Below are positions 50,017-61,400 of a DNA stretch of 64,000 bases, one piece after another. The first letter of the stretch is position 1. Each line of letters opens with the position of its first letter. This DNA comes from an uncultured Lachnospiraceae bacterium (GTDB taxonomy: Bacteria; Bacillota; Clostridia; Lachnospirales; Lachnospiraceae). The notes beneath the pieces were generated by a model. It saw nothing but the letters and a program-made list of their open reading frames with translations. It was not told the DNA's origin and ran no database searches. A program made the position numbers and the translations under genes. The stretch lies in contig CANQPJ010000003.1 of the NCBI GenBank assembly GCA_947625755.1, forward strand, positions 62,001 to 126,000. Reading direction: 5' to 3'.

Positions 50017-50819
50017 TATTTTGCCATTCCCCATTTCTTTACTGTATGATTTTCAATTGGTTCTAATATCGCATACTGGACAACTAATCCAATAATTACA
50101 ATCACAATCAAAGTAGCATACATTTCCGCATTATTCATATTGGTACGCATCTGATTAATATACAAACCAATACCCGGACAGGATGCCAGACCAAATATCA
50201 TCTCGGCACTCAATAATCCTCTCCATGCTCTTGCCCAGCCTACTTTTAATCCTGATACAATATAAGTGGTTGCTGCCGGAACATAAACGGCTTTCAAAAG
50301 GGAAAATCCACTCAGTCCCATGTTCTTACCCACTTCAATGTATATCTGTGGAACAGCTTGAAATCCATCCAGTACATTTCGTGACATAGGCCAAATTACT
50401 GCATGAACAACTAAAAACACAATGACACCCGGTTTGATTCCTACGATAATGATTACTACAGGAAGTAATGCTACACCCGGCAGTAAGTCACAAATCATGA
50501 CAATCAGATTGTAAATGTCATAGAATATTCTGCTCGCCATAGACAATCCGGAGAATACAAATGCCAATACAATACCAATGACAAGACCCTCCAATAAAAG
50601 CTTCATGGAATTCAATGTATAAATTCCTAACGAAAGTCCTGCATATCCTGTTGTAAAGTTGGCTACAAAAGCTCTTCCGATTGACTCAAGTGTAGGAAAA
50701 ACAATCTCTGATTTTTCTCCAAAAACACCCGCTCTTGCTACTGCTTCCCACACTACAAGCACAACTACTACAAAAATAATTTTTGTAATTAATCCTTTTA
50801 CTTTTCCATTGTTTCTCAT
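50016..50819 (-). CDS. NitT/TauT-type ABC transporter permease
   Basis: Multi-TM; VYVPAATTYIVSGLKVGWARAWRGLLSAEMIFG EAA-like loop. Confidence 0.92.
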   Translation of the reverse strand: MRNNGKVKGLITKIIFVVVVLVVWEAVARAGVFGEKSEIVFPTLESIGRAFVANFTTGYAGLSLGIYTLNSMKLLLEGLVIGIVLAFVFSGLSMASRIFYDIYNLIVMICDLLPGVALLPVVIIIVGIKPGVIVFLVVHAVIWPMSRNVLDGFQAVPQIYIEVGKNMGLSGFSLLKAVYVPAATTYIVSGLKVGWARAWRGLLSAEMIFGLASCPGIGLYINQMRTNMNNAEMYATLIVIVIIGLVVQYAILEPIENHTVKKWGMAK

Positions 50820-50926
50820 CTTTTCACCTAAAAACTATATTTCAAAATACTGTCTTATGTTACAAACTATAGTCACGGGGTCATTATAGCATATAATTAT
50901 CTGACTTGCAAAATAAATATGGATAA

Positions 50927-51940
50927 TTAGTCTCCCTTAACATTGTCAAATACAATATCTTCATATGCGCCGGGATCTTCATCTACAAATTTATTTTTGT
51001 ACATAAAATCTGCCATCTTTTTAATTCCCTTTGTTTCAGGACTGTAATATCCTTTTTTCAGATATTCCTGTTCCTCTTCCTGCGTGCTTCCGTCAGCCTC
51101 ATAAGTAATTGCTGCTGCATCTTTTACATTATCACTGATGAACTGCATTGCATCACTGATACCGTCACAAAGTGCTTTATATAATTCCGGATTTTCGGAA
51201 TGTAATTTTTCAGATGCCACGCCTACAATAAAGGAATTTTCTTTTGGCCATGCATCTTTTACAGAATCAATACTGTGAAGTTTTGATTCTTTCTGTTCCT
51301 GATATATATACGGACTTGTAGTTACGTGTCCGAGAACACTTCCGGTCTCAAGAGATGTCATGCCATCCGGATGTTTCATCGCAATAAGATTAGAGTCCAG
51401 AGCATGTGGATCTTCACCCTCTGCATCCAGTGCCATAGCCAGTATAATATGCTGGAATGAACCAATATTTACTACTGAAATCTGTGCATCACTGCCCACA
51501 ATATCTTTCAGACTCTTCTTGGAATCGTCATTTACCATCATACCATGTTCCTGACCGGAAACATTTGTGAAAATCTTATAGCCTACTTTTTTAGCAACAC
51601 CTGTGATTGCAGGTCCTACACCCATAAATCCAACATTTAACTCATCTGATGCAATTCCTGTATTAATATCAGCACCAGAACTCATCTGAATCCAGTTAAC
51701 TGTCACTTCTTTTCCTGTAGCATCTTTATAACGCTTCTCGATTGTCTTGTTTTTCTGCGCAATCATCGCCGGTGCATAGGCAATACCATATTGATATGCA
51801 ATATTTAATACTGCTGCCTTGTCAGCGGAAGCGTCATCCTTCTTGGTTTCCTTCTGTTCTGACTGCGATGTTCCACATGCTGTCAAACTTCCAACCATCA
51901 TAACACTCAGTGCAATGCATAAAATTTTTCTTAACTTCAT
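50927..51940 (-). CDS. ABC transporter substrate-binding lipoprotein (NitT/TauT type)
   Basis: Lipobox SLTACGTSQ; start placed at MKLRKILCIALS within ORF 50927..52060. Confidence 0.9.
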   Translation of the reverse strand: MKLRKILCIALSVMMVGSLTACGTSQSEQKETKKDDASADKAAVLNIAYQYGIAYAPAMIAQKNKTIEKRYKDATGKEVTVNWIQMSSGADINTGIASDELNVGFMGVGPAITGVAKKVGYKIFTNVSGQEHGMMVNDDSKKSLKDIVGSDAQISVVNIGSFQHIILAMALDAEGEDPHALDSNLIAMKHPDGMTSLETGSVLGHVTTSPYIYQEQKESKLHSIDSVKDAWPKENSFIVGVASEKLHSENPELYKALCDGISDAMQFISDNVKDAAAITYEADGSTQEEEQEYLKKGYYSPETKGIKKMADFMYKNKFVDEDPGAYEDIVFDNVKGD

Positions 51941-52176
51941 TTTACCTTCACCTTCTTCAATCACAGGTACACTGCTTTTGAAGCCATAAGCAACACAACT
52001 TATGGTAATCCTTTCTTTTTTATTTTTTGGAATATAAACCTGTACTATGATTTTTATCATAATCTATTATTTATATCCCATAATACATAGTTTATACTAA
52101 CACCATCGTTTTTATGTGTCAACCACATATTTTTGCTATCATCTTTTACTATTATGTGCAGCCATTCCGCAATATA

Positions 52177-53106
52177 TCAATTATTCCTCAATATATCAAT
52201 AAATCCTCTGCATATATCCGATGAGTAGTATTTTCCATTATATGCCACATAAAGATTCCTTTCAGACAAATAATCAGGCAGCGGATATATACACAGCCTC
52301 TCACGGTTATGACAGTTCATAAGCACCACTTCGGAACAAAACATCATTCCTAATCCCTGTGCCGCCAACTCTATTCCAAGCAGCACCTGATTCACAATCA
52401 TTTTACGATTAACAGATACCTGTTCTTTTTCCAAAAATTTATTAATATCTTTTTGCAAAGGCTGGTTTTCTTCCAATGTAATCAGCTCCAAATTGGAAAA
52501 CTGCTTCCAGTCTATCTCGTTACCATTTTCGAAAACTCCTTTTTTTATCTGATACTGTCTCATCTTTTCGTTAATCTCCCAGCTTTTTGGCACGCAGAGA
52601 TACATTTTTTCTGTAAAAATCTTTTGAATAGAAAAATCCGGCTCCAAATTGTCGCTGGTGCTAATAAAACAATCCAACAGCCCTTCTTCCGACATATCCA
52701 TCAGTTCCGGCAATGTGGCTATTCGAATAGATACTTTACTTTCTGCATATTTCTTTTTAAACTTTACAATCTTATCAGGCAAATATGTATTTGCATATGC
52801 TGCCGGTGTTCCAATGGTTAGCTTCGCATTTTTATTTTTGATAATGTCATTGATTTTATGAAAACACACCTGATATTCTAACTGGGATTTTTTTAAATAT
52901 TCAATTAACACCATTCCTTCTTCTGTAGGACAAATGGGCGTCTGTTTTCTCTCAAAAATACGAATTCCCAGCTTTTTTTCAATTTTGTTTACTGCCGCTG
53001 AAAGCGCCGGCTGGCTAATGCCCAGTTCGGATGCAGCTTTTGTAAAACTTTTATTTCTGTAAACAGATAATATTACTTTTTCCTGTTGCCCGTGAATCAT
53101 TGTCAA
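52177..53106 (-). CDS. LysR-family transcriptional regulator
   Basis: N-terminal HTH SFTKAASELGISQPALSAAVNKIEKKLGIRIFER. Confidence 0.94.
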   Translation of the reverse strand: MTMIHGQQEKVILSVYRNKSFTKAASELGISQPALSAAVNKIEKKLGIRIFERKQTPICPTEEGMVLIEYLKKSQLEYQVCFHKINDIIKNKNAKLTIGTPAAYANTYLPDKIVKFKKKYAESKVSIRIATLPELMDMSEEGLLDCFISTSDNLEPDFSIQKIFTEKMYLCVPKSWEINEKMRQYQIKKGVFENGNEIDWKQFSNLELITLEENQPLQKDINKFLEKEQVSVNRKMIVNQVLLGIELAAQGLGMMFCSEVVLMNCHNRERLCIYPLPDYLSERNLYVAYNGKYYSSDICRGFIDILRNN

Positions 53107-53381
53107 TTCCTTTCTATTTACTAATATTTTCCTATATTTATCAATTTATTTTATTATAGATTTTCAGGCTTGTAAATATAAGACTTTCTATCCGTGGTAT
53201 AAATTATGCTGATAATATTGCAAAAAATTTACTGTTGCTTTATTTTTTTTATTTATTATATAATATATATCATTCGATGTATTATTAATCTCCACTTAAT
53301 GATACGGAAGTTTACGTGACAACAAACACGTTCATGCAGTTGAGGCTGTACAAAGCATTTATATTAGAAGAGGAAATTAAA

Positions 53382-54425
53382 ATGAATAAAAAAATTTTTC
53401 AAAAGATAATTTGCATATTACTAGCCATTATAGTAAGTGTATCTACAATCAGTATCACCCACACAAGCACTCCTGTGTACGCGCAAAGTAAACCAATAAA
53501 GATTTTGTTTGTGGGCAACAGTATGACCAGTACGGTGACATCCATTCCGAGAAATTTAAAAGAAATGATAAAAACTACCGGAGACAAAGCTGAAATTGAT
53601 AAGTTTATTTGCTTTGGCAAAGGGTTTAAAGAATACGCTGATAAAAAAAATAAATATGGAAAACAACTGCGAAAGAAATTAAAAAAGAAGAAATACGATT
53701 ATATTATTTTTCAGGAGCAGCCCAGCGCTATGGTTACAGCTTTTGAGAAAGAAACATACCCATGCTTTAAAACCTTAAAAAAACTGGCAGTAAAAAACGG
53801 CGCCAAACCAATATTATTTATGACATGGCGGTTTAACTATAATTTTGAAAAAAAGACAAAACAAAAAAAATACAAATATACGCCAAAACAAATGTTAAAA
53901 ATTCTTTCCAAAAACAGTTTAAAACTTTCAGCTGATTATAATGTAAAAGTAGTCACGGTAGGTTTATACTTTGAATATTCCAATAAAATACTGCCAAATA
54001 TTTTTTTATGGAGACCAAAGGAAAATAAACATCAGGGGAAAAACGGTGCATATCTGGCATCATGCATATTTTACAGAGAATTGTTCGGCAAAAGTGCAAC
54101 GAATATTAAATTTTATGCAAAGTTACTTGTAGAAGATGCTCTCAAACTTCAGAAAGTTTCTGATGTGGTAATGTCTCTTAACAAAAGCAAAGTAAAATTA
54201 AAACGCGGCAAAAAGGTAAACCTGACTGCATCAATAAAATCACTCGGCGTCAACAACAGTTATTTACCTCAAAAAGACAGTTATACATATCAAAGCGCTG
54301 ATAAGAAAATTGCCACAGTCAATAGCAGGGGACAGGTAAAAGCCAAGAAAAAGGGGAAAACACTTATTTATATTACTTCAAAGAGAACCGGGCTGAAGAA
54401 AGCCTGCTCCGTAGTTGTAAAATAA
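53382..54425 (+). CDS. Secreted SGNH-hydrolase-like protein with C-terminal Big_2-like domain
   Basis: Signal peptide; ILFVGNSMTSTVTSIP, DYIIFQEQPSAMV, PILFMTWRF; C-terminal DKKIATVNSRGQVKAKKKGKTLIYITSK. Confidence 0.8.
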   Translation: MNKKIFQKIICILLAIIVSVSTISITHTSTPVYAQSKPIKILFVGNSMTSTVTSIPRNLKEMIKTTGDKAEIDKFICFGKGFKEYADKKNKYGKQLRKKLKKKKYDYIIFQEQPSAMVTAFEKETYPCFKTLKKLAVKNGAKPILFMTWRFNYNFEKKTKQKKYKYTPKQMLKILSKNSLKLSADYNVKVVTVGLYFEYSNKILPNIFLWRPKENKHQGKNGAYLASCIFYRELFGKSATNIKFYAKLLVEDALKLQKVSDVVMSLNKSKVKLKRGKKVNLTASIKSLGVNNSYLPQKDSYTYQSADKKIATVNSRGQVKAKKKGKTLIYITSKRTGLKKACSVVVK

Positions 54426-54434
54426 AATTCAAGA

Positions 54435-54481
54435 AAAAAATCATTGTATCCTGATTTTTCAAGAGATACAATGATTTTTTT
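54435..54481. terminator. Bidirectional terminator
   Basis: AAAAATCATTGTATC...GATACAATGATTTTT. Confidence 0.85.
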
Positions 54482-54914
54482 ATAAATATTGCCGAATATC
54501 TATGGCTAATTTTTCTTCCAGATTAATTAATCGTTTTGTAATATCTTTCGTTTGTTCGCTGGCAGCTTTGTATTGATTTAAATATTTGTGAAGTGACTTC
54601 ACACCCATGTTGCATCCATCCGTTATCAAATCTGCAATTGTTTCGTCAGACTCGTCCATAACCAGCTTAACATTCGTTTTCATCCATGACATACTTTTTG
54701 CCATGGGGTTTGGCTCTTTTCCTTCGTCATGGTACTGCTCTAATAAATTCTGTATTTCCTCCTGCAATTTCTCATGTTTTATCTTGCAATCAGAAAGGAG
54801 TTCTCTAAATTTATTATGATGTACATACTCTTGAACTTCATCAATCGAAGAAACTCCCATTTTTATCCCTGCATCACATTCTCTCAATAATTTTATAGTA
54901 TCTGATTCAATCAT
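54480..54914 (-). CDS. DUF2383-like four-helix protein, tentative
   Basis: LLRECDAGIKMGVSSIDEVQEYV...KEPNPMAKSMSWMKTNVKLVMDESDETIADLITDGCNMGVKSLHKYLNQY. Confidence 0.6.
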   Translation of the reverse strand: MIESDTIKLLRECDAGIKMGVSSIDEVQEYVHHNKFRELLSDCKIKHEKLQEEIQNLLEQYHDEGKEPNPMAKSMSWMKTNVKLVMDESDETIADLITDGCNMGVKSLHKYLNQYKAASEQTKDITKRLINLEEKLAIDIRQYL

Positions 54915-54981
54915 TAATCGTTTTCACCTCTTATATTTTTTAATATCCCCTCTTTTTACAGTATCCCCTCTTTTGCTTATA

Positions 54982-55212
54982 TTATTCTTCCTCACAGAAT
55001 TCAAAATACTCATCCTGAAAAAAATCTTTCAGACTCATCTCGAATCCATTACAGATTTTGTTCAGGGTTGATATTGTAGGATTTGTTCCATTGATAATAT
55101 TCATCAATGTTGATTTTGGGATAGCGGCACGATATGCCAGAGCATAGTAAGACATTCTTTTCTCGAAACACAAATCATTAATTCTTTTAATAACTGCTTC
55201 CGTGGAATTCAT
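54982..55212 (-). CDS. XRE/Cro-type HTH regulator
   Basis: MSYYALAYRAAIPKSTLMNIINGTNPTISTLNKICNGFEMSLKDFF. Confidence 0.9.
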   Translation of the reverse strand: MNSTEAVIKRINDLCFEKRMSYYALAYRAAIPKSTLMNIINGTNPTISTLNKICNGFEMSLKDFFQDEYFEFCEEE

Positions 55213-55225
55213 GATGCCCCTCCCA

Positions 55226-55282
55226 TATATAGTCCTAAAATAATTTTACTAACAATTTTTAGTGATTGGGACTATATATAGT
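55226..55282. promoter_or_regulatory. Candidate operator: inverted TATATAGTCC / GGACTATATA repeats upstream of XRE regulator
   Basis: TATATAGTCC 55226..55235 and GGACTATATA 55269..55278. Confidence 0.55.
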
Positions 55283-55385
55283 ACTTATCGGGTATTATTT
55301 ACAAAAAAATATATTTTATACTGTTTCATATCTCTATTTGCGCAGTATTATGGGAGGAGTTCTCTTTTGTTTTTGTGTACAAAAA

Positions 55386-55434
55386 ACATTTCCCTTTCAG
55401 AGCAATCAGCACGACTGCTCCTTAAGGGAAATGT
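55386..55434 (-). terminator. Terminator of giant protease gene
   Basis: Minus strand ACATTTCCCTTAAGGAGCA...TGCTCTGAAAGGGAAATGTTTTTTG. Confidence 0.8.
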
Positions 55435-55446
55435 CCTTCTTTTAGT

Positions 55447-58400
55447 CTATTCTGTTGTTTCTTCCTGTGGTGCATCCGTTTTTTTATCGAAAGCACTTAC
55501 TCTTAAATCTCTGGTTTCTTTCTTGATTTTCAGGAAGTATTTTTTCTTGACTGCTGTACTTTGCGTCAGTTTTCTGTCGCCCCGTGCCGCATCATTTGTT
55601 AACGCTTTCAGATATTCCTCATAAATCTCCTGTGCGTCAATATAGGTACCTTCGTCATTCCAATGTTTCTCTAATCTATCGTACCTATCCATCTTGTACT
55701 TTTTAAATGTAATATTCTCATCTTGAGTAATATAACGCAGGGCAATCAAGTCGGTAGTCTTCAAATCATTCTTTCCTGTCTTCTTACCAATATAGCTCTG
55801 ACTAAAGTAAGCCATATAGCCATCATAATAACCACCTGTACCTGTCAGCTCCCATGCCAGCCATTTGAAACTTGGACCGTCAGCACGGTCATCATCTGCA
55901 TGTGGCTGATACCAGTGGATATTATAAATAGAATCTGTAGCTGCACCCGGTGATTGAATCGTTGTCTTTTTCACGTTTGGTTTCAGCATAATGTGATTAT
56001 CCCACAAATCATTCATGGAATTAAGATTCATTCCTTTGACTTTGTCAACGGTTAATGGCTCATATGCAACCTGACTGTCCCCTTTCTCCTGTACTTCTTT
56101 GCTCTCATTTGCCAGTTTTGGATAAGATACCTGTACAGCTACTTTTGCCTTTTCCTCATCGCTTAACTTGAAGAATGCCTTTGCCTCAATATAATCCAGG
56201 AAGTCATTTAATTCAAAATATTTCTCGTAGAAATCTTTCATCTTCTTATCCGTATTAACACGCTCATAAGTGAAATTCTGTGTGATTTCCTGCGTATCCG
56301 GCCAGTCTATCATAACGTTTGGACTAATCCAGCCATCGTTATAGTATTGCTGCAGATTTCCGGCAGTATAATCTTCCGGTACGCCCCTTCGTCCATTCCC
56401 CATCAGGAATATTTTACTATCCTGATTATGCAATGTCTCGTGCGTTGCCACATTAAATCCATTAATCAGTTTAATTGCAGTCCAGAAAACTTCCGAACCG
56501 GTTGCATAAGCTCCTGTACCGTTTGGAGACGGCCATTTATTTAGTGCCTCGGCAAAATATTTGTGATATGGTTCCTGTGTTGTCCTAGGATTGTTGAACA
56601 CTGTTCCGGTGGAGGTCAAAGTAGTTCTCATATCATACTGCTGATCGACAAACGGATTTAAATACTCCTCGCCGACATAATCACTGGCAAATTGATAGAA
56701 GTTTCTTAACTGCATGGTAAAGTTTGATATTTTTTCCTCTTTGAACTTCTTCATTTCTTCAGGATTATCCGGATTTTGTACATATATACGGAGAGATCCA
56801 TAAAATACCTGTGTCGGGCTTGTAATGACGTACATGGAATTCTCCGGTACACTAAACAATGGCAGAAAACTATTCTGTGTATTTCCACTACGTTTAAAAT
56901 GATCCCAGAATGTGTAGTATGCTTTTGGATTATTAATTGGCACTGCCTCATAAAATCCACCATGCCAGTTTGCCTTAAACCAATCTTCTCCGGTCTTATA
57001 ATCCGTAAGACTTGTTACATAACTGTCTATAAAATCACCAAGATTATCTATTGTAGTATACCTTGATATATAATTATTATAGAAACCGCCGGTAACATTT
57101 GTTGCTGAATTAGAGCCTTGAACTAATTCCTCTGACAGATTCAACAGGGTCATTCTGTTGTCAAACATCTCATCGCCATGGAACATAATAGATTCTCCTA
57201 CGTCAACTCCATCCATATCCAAATCATACCAGTATTTGAAATAATTGTAAGCGTACAACATCTGTTTTAGTTTACCGTTTTCAACAATGTTCTGCCTAAT
57301 CAGATTATCCAGCACATCATTTTCAAAGGTTGGAATATATCCACAGTTTACCAGCATTTTTTCTACAAAGTCTTCCAATTCACGTTTGGTTACTTCATTG
57401 TAAAATTCTTTGTACAGTCTGCTGTCTTCTCCGGACGTAATCGGATCTAAATCCTTGGTATAGTCATATTTGGATGCTTCGTCAATCAATTCTTTTATAA
57501 TCTCGGCATCTTTGTCTATAATAAACCTGCTGTAGTTATATCCGATATTCAAATCCGGTATCATGTAAGAAGCGACATTGCCATAGTAATCATCAAAGTC
57601 TATCTCATATTCTTTTTCCGTTCCATCCTCAAATACCATACTGATTTTTGCCAGACTGTTATAATTTTCTGTTGTGAGAACAGATACCAGTTTTCCATTT
57701 TTATCATATGGAAGAACATAATCAATAATTTTCTGATTCAGGAAATGATCTTCTTTTATTTTATTACCATCCGTAAGTATTTCCTTTGCATCATAGAATG
57801 GCATCAGCTTATACATATTATGGTAAATTACTTCTTTTTCCGGATGATAGTCCGGCAGATGATAAATACGATTGTAATCCGGAATATATACCCGGGAATT
57901 GTCCGGTTTATATCCATCGTCATTAAAGGAAACTGTATCGCCCTTTAATGTAGGAAGATTATCAAAGGATGTATTTTCCAAATTCCAGATTTGTTTATCA
58001 AACTGCAAACTTTCAAAGAAACTCTTATTAATATCCTCTTTTGATATTTCTTTAATTCCATTCCCTTCGCTCTTATAGGAAGTCGTATCCTTCAGATGAT
58101 AATTATTTTCTGACTGTTCTGAAATGGTACTGCGCGGACTGTAGAATGTTGATATATTCCCTCCACTGCTTACCAGACTTAAATTGTTTTTCAATGTTAC
58201 ACCGTTGGAGTTCGATACAACTCCGCCGTTTCCACCTTCGCCAAATCCATAATATGGTGTCACTGACATATTGATAATGTTATTGGTAATTTGGGACTTG
58301 TTATCTGTAATTCCCACCAGTCCACCGTTAAAGTGCCATCCTGACATAATCTTACCCTGTACATAACAGTTTCTTATTATAGAGTCATACAGGTAAGATA

Positions 58401-61400
58401 CTCCACCTGCGTTGACCTGACTGAGATAATATCCTGCAAAATTAATGTTTACTGCACTGGAATTTTCTACAACAGAACCATCCCGAAGCTGATATGCAAA
58501 GGTAGCATTGTTACTCTTTCCATCACCGTTGACAAATCCGACTCCATCAATGTGCACATTAGAGATTTTAGCACCATAACCGTATTTGGTTACAACAGAT
58601 TTGTCTTGTGGTTTCAGGTAAGTGATTCCTTTAAACACAAGATTTTCCACAGTCGCCTTTCTCAATGTTTTGAATAATGGTTTATGAAGGTTGCGGATTG
58701 TACGTCCGTTACCATCCAAATGTCCTGTAAAATCAAAGTTAATAATTGCTTCAGAATCATCCAGATTGGCAGGGAAATCCTCTAAATCATAATCTTTATC
58801 CAATGTAAAGCTGCCATCCGGTTTTTCTCTCATTTTATCTAATAAAGCACCGAAGGAACCGTCATATCCAAAGTTTTCGTCCTCCAGAATGTCCAGTGTT
58901 ACCTCTAATGGTTTTAACTCTCTGCCATTATAAATCATGGCGTCACCATAATCTAAAACCAGTTTCAGCTTACCATTTTCTTCTTCGTAATCTGTAATTC
59001 TGCTGAAAAACTGTGGTATATCCCTCATGGTTACTTTAACCAGACAGTTTTCCAAAACATCCAGATTATTCACAGATAAGCTTTCAACTTTTTCCACACT
59101 GCCTGTATCTGAATATCGGTACAGTTGAACATCCACAACATCTTTCATCTCAATATAACGGTTATTAATGGTGACAACTTCTTTATATATCTTACTGTTC
59201 TCAAAATAGTTAATATTATCTGTGCTGTCACAGTCTCTGTCATAAGTAGAATAAACGGATACGAAATATTTGTCTGCACTGGTCTTATTAAAGGTAATAT
59301 TATTTGTGCCTACTTTCAATGTATCCTCACTGACAGATAATTCCAAGCCATATTCGTCTTTCACCGCTATCCACAGTTTTCTGCCGGACTGGTCAACATC
59401 GCTGATTTTCGTCTCCAGATGAATAATATCCTGATTGTTTGTATCAAAGTAATACTCCATCTGCTCTACTTTGACCACATCTTTTAATACTTCATAGGAA
59501 ATCTTTTCATCGTTGAGTTCCACTTTATTTCCGCTGTTTAAAGTAACAGAATTAATCTTTGCATTTACCAATCCTGCATTTTTTGAACCTTTTATGCGCA
59601 CGGAATATCTTCCGGTCTGTTCGTTCTTTTCCAATGGATATTCTACATCATCAATCACAATGCTTTCCGGATACAGAGAGCCTTTTGCTTCAAAATCAAA
59701 GGAGACGCCGACATCCTCGTTCTTCTCAAAATATCCGGTTTCTTTACCACTTGTATTAAAGGTCTTGATGTCATTAAATGCTACATCATAATTACCGGTC
59801 AATAAGAACGGTTTTTTAAAGATGGTTTCATCAGTATAGGAATTTGCATCACCATTTTCATCGCTTAACTGATCTGTATCAAGATCATAGGTTGCTTTAA
59901 TTTCAAATTGCGATAATTCATCCAAAGAAACTGTATACTCTACACTGTTTTCACCAACATGCAAATCTTTTCTCTCTCCGTTTACCAATGCATAAACCGG
60001 ATTTGCGTCAAGTACATCATCCGGATCGGAAATATCAAAAGTGAATACGACTTTATTATCTTCTATATGATTTTCTGTTTTATAATTAGAAACAGTAGGA
60101 ATATCCTTTAATACCTCTATCTTATCATTCCGATGGAATTCCTCTATCGTGTCATTACTAAAATTAATTTGCGACACGTTGATTTCCTCAATTCCTTCAT
60201 CTTCCTGAACAGGGTAGTAAATCCGATACTTTTCACCTCCCAAATGTTCCACATCATATTCTTTACCATTAATTACCAAATTGGTAATATTAATCGCCTT
60301 GGACAGATTATCATGGTCATCCGGATCAATCAGAACAACTTTTGTACTACTGATTGTATAGTCTATCGTAATGGTCTGCCCCTTCTTTGGATAACGGGTT
60401 GAAAATTCACTGTTTAAAATTGATGTATTAACTTTAGAATCATATTCTCCGGAAAATAGCAACTGGTCTTTATCATTCCATCCCTCAAAAATGAAGAGAT
60501 CTCCATATACACTCAGTTTATATTTTGCAGTCGGAGGATTTGGAATATTAAATTCAACCATCTTATCTTTCACAGAAACATATTTTGTATCAATAATCTG
60601 ATTCTGCGAATCCCTCAATACAAACTTCAAATCTGAAACAACTTTTCCATCCCTATCGTCCAGATTAAATGTAAATCTGATTTTCTGTTCCTCAATATCC
60701 TCCTCCACATCAGTAAGGTAAAACTTCGGATCCTCACGCAATACCATAATCGGCACTGCACATGGAATATCAAATGATGCTCCGTTTTCCAGAATAACTT
60801 TTTCATAGTTCAAAAATTCCTGATCATAACTGCCCGGTCTGTAATTTAGTACTTTATATTTGTTTGCAGTTTTACCTTCGGCTACCGAATATTCCTTACC
60901 ATCAATAATAATCTTTGCCGGCTTATAATCAGATATATTTGTACTTTTAAAATTAACCTCCATATCATTTTTGTCAGTATTCATACTAAAGATATAAAAT
61001 CCACCCGAATCTTCAAAATAGAATTTGTAATCCTCCAGCCCGGATAATGTCACATCTCTTTCGTAGATGTCTTCGCTTGCAGATGTCTCATCTTCTATTT
61101 CTTCACCATCCGGCGTTTCTCCCTCACCGGTCTGTACCTCGTTTAATCCAGACAGACTCATTATATTTTGTACGGAATTTACATTTGTATCTCTTTCCGG
61201 TTTTAAATCATAAGTTGCATGAACTACGATATGATAATTCCTGTTGAGCTGTGTCATTCCAATATCATTCAATGCAAATGTGTATACTGCATCTCCCTCC
61301 GTAAGCAGTTTCGTTGCCACGTTTCCGGAGTCGTCTGAAACCGTAAGAATTGCATCTTCAGTGAATGCCTCATCTGCATCATTTATTTTAAATGACAGCT

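Noticed and set aside
50880-52170. Riboswitch upstream of the NitT/TauT-type transporter
   Set aside because: Only a small CATAAG..CTTATG hairpin is visible; no recognisable TPP, SAM or cobalamin core elements.
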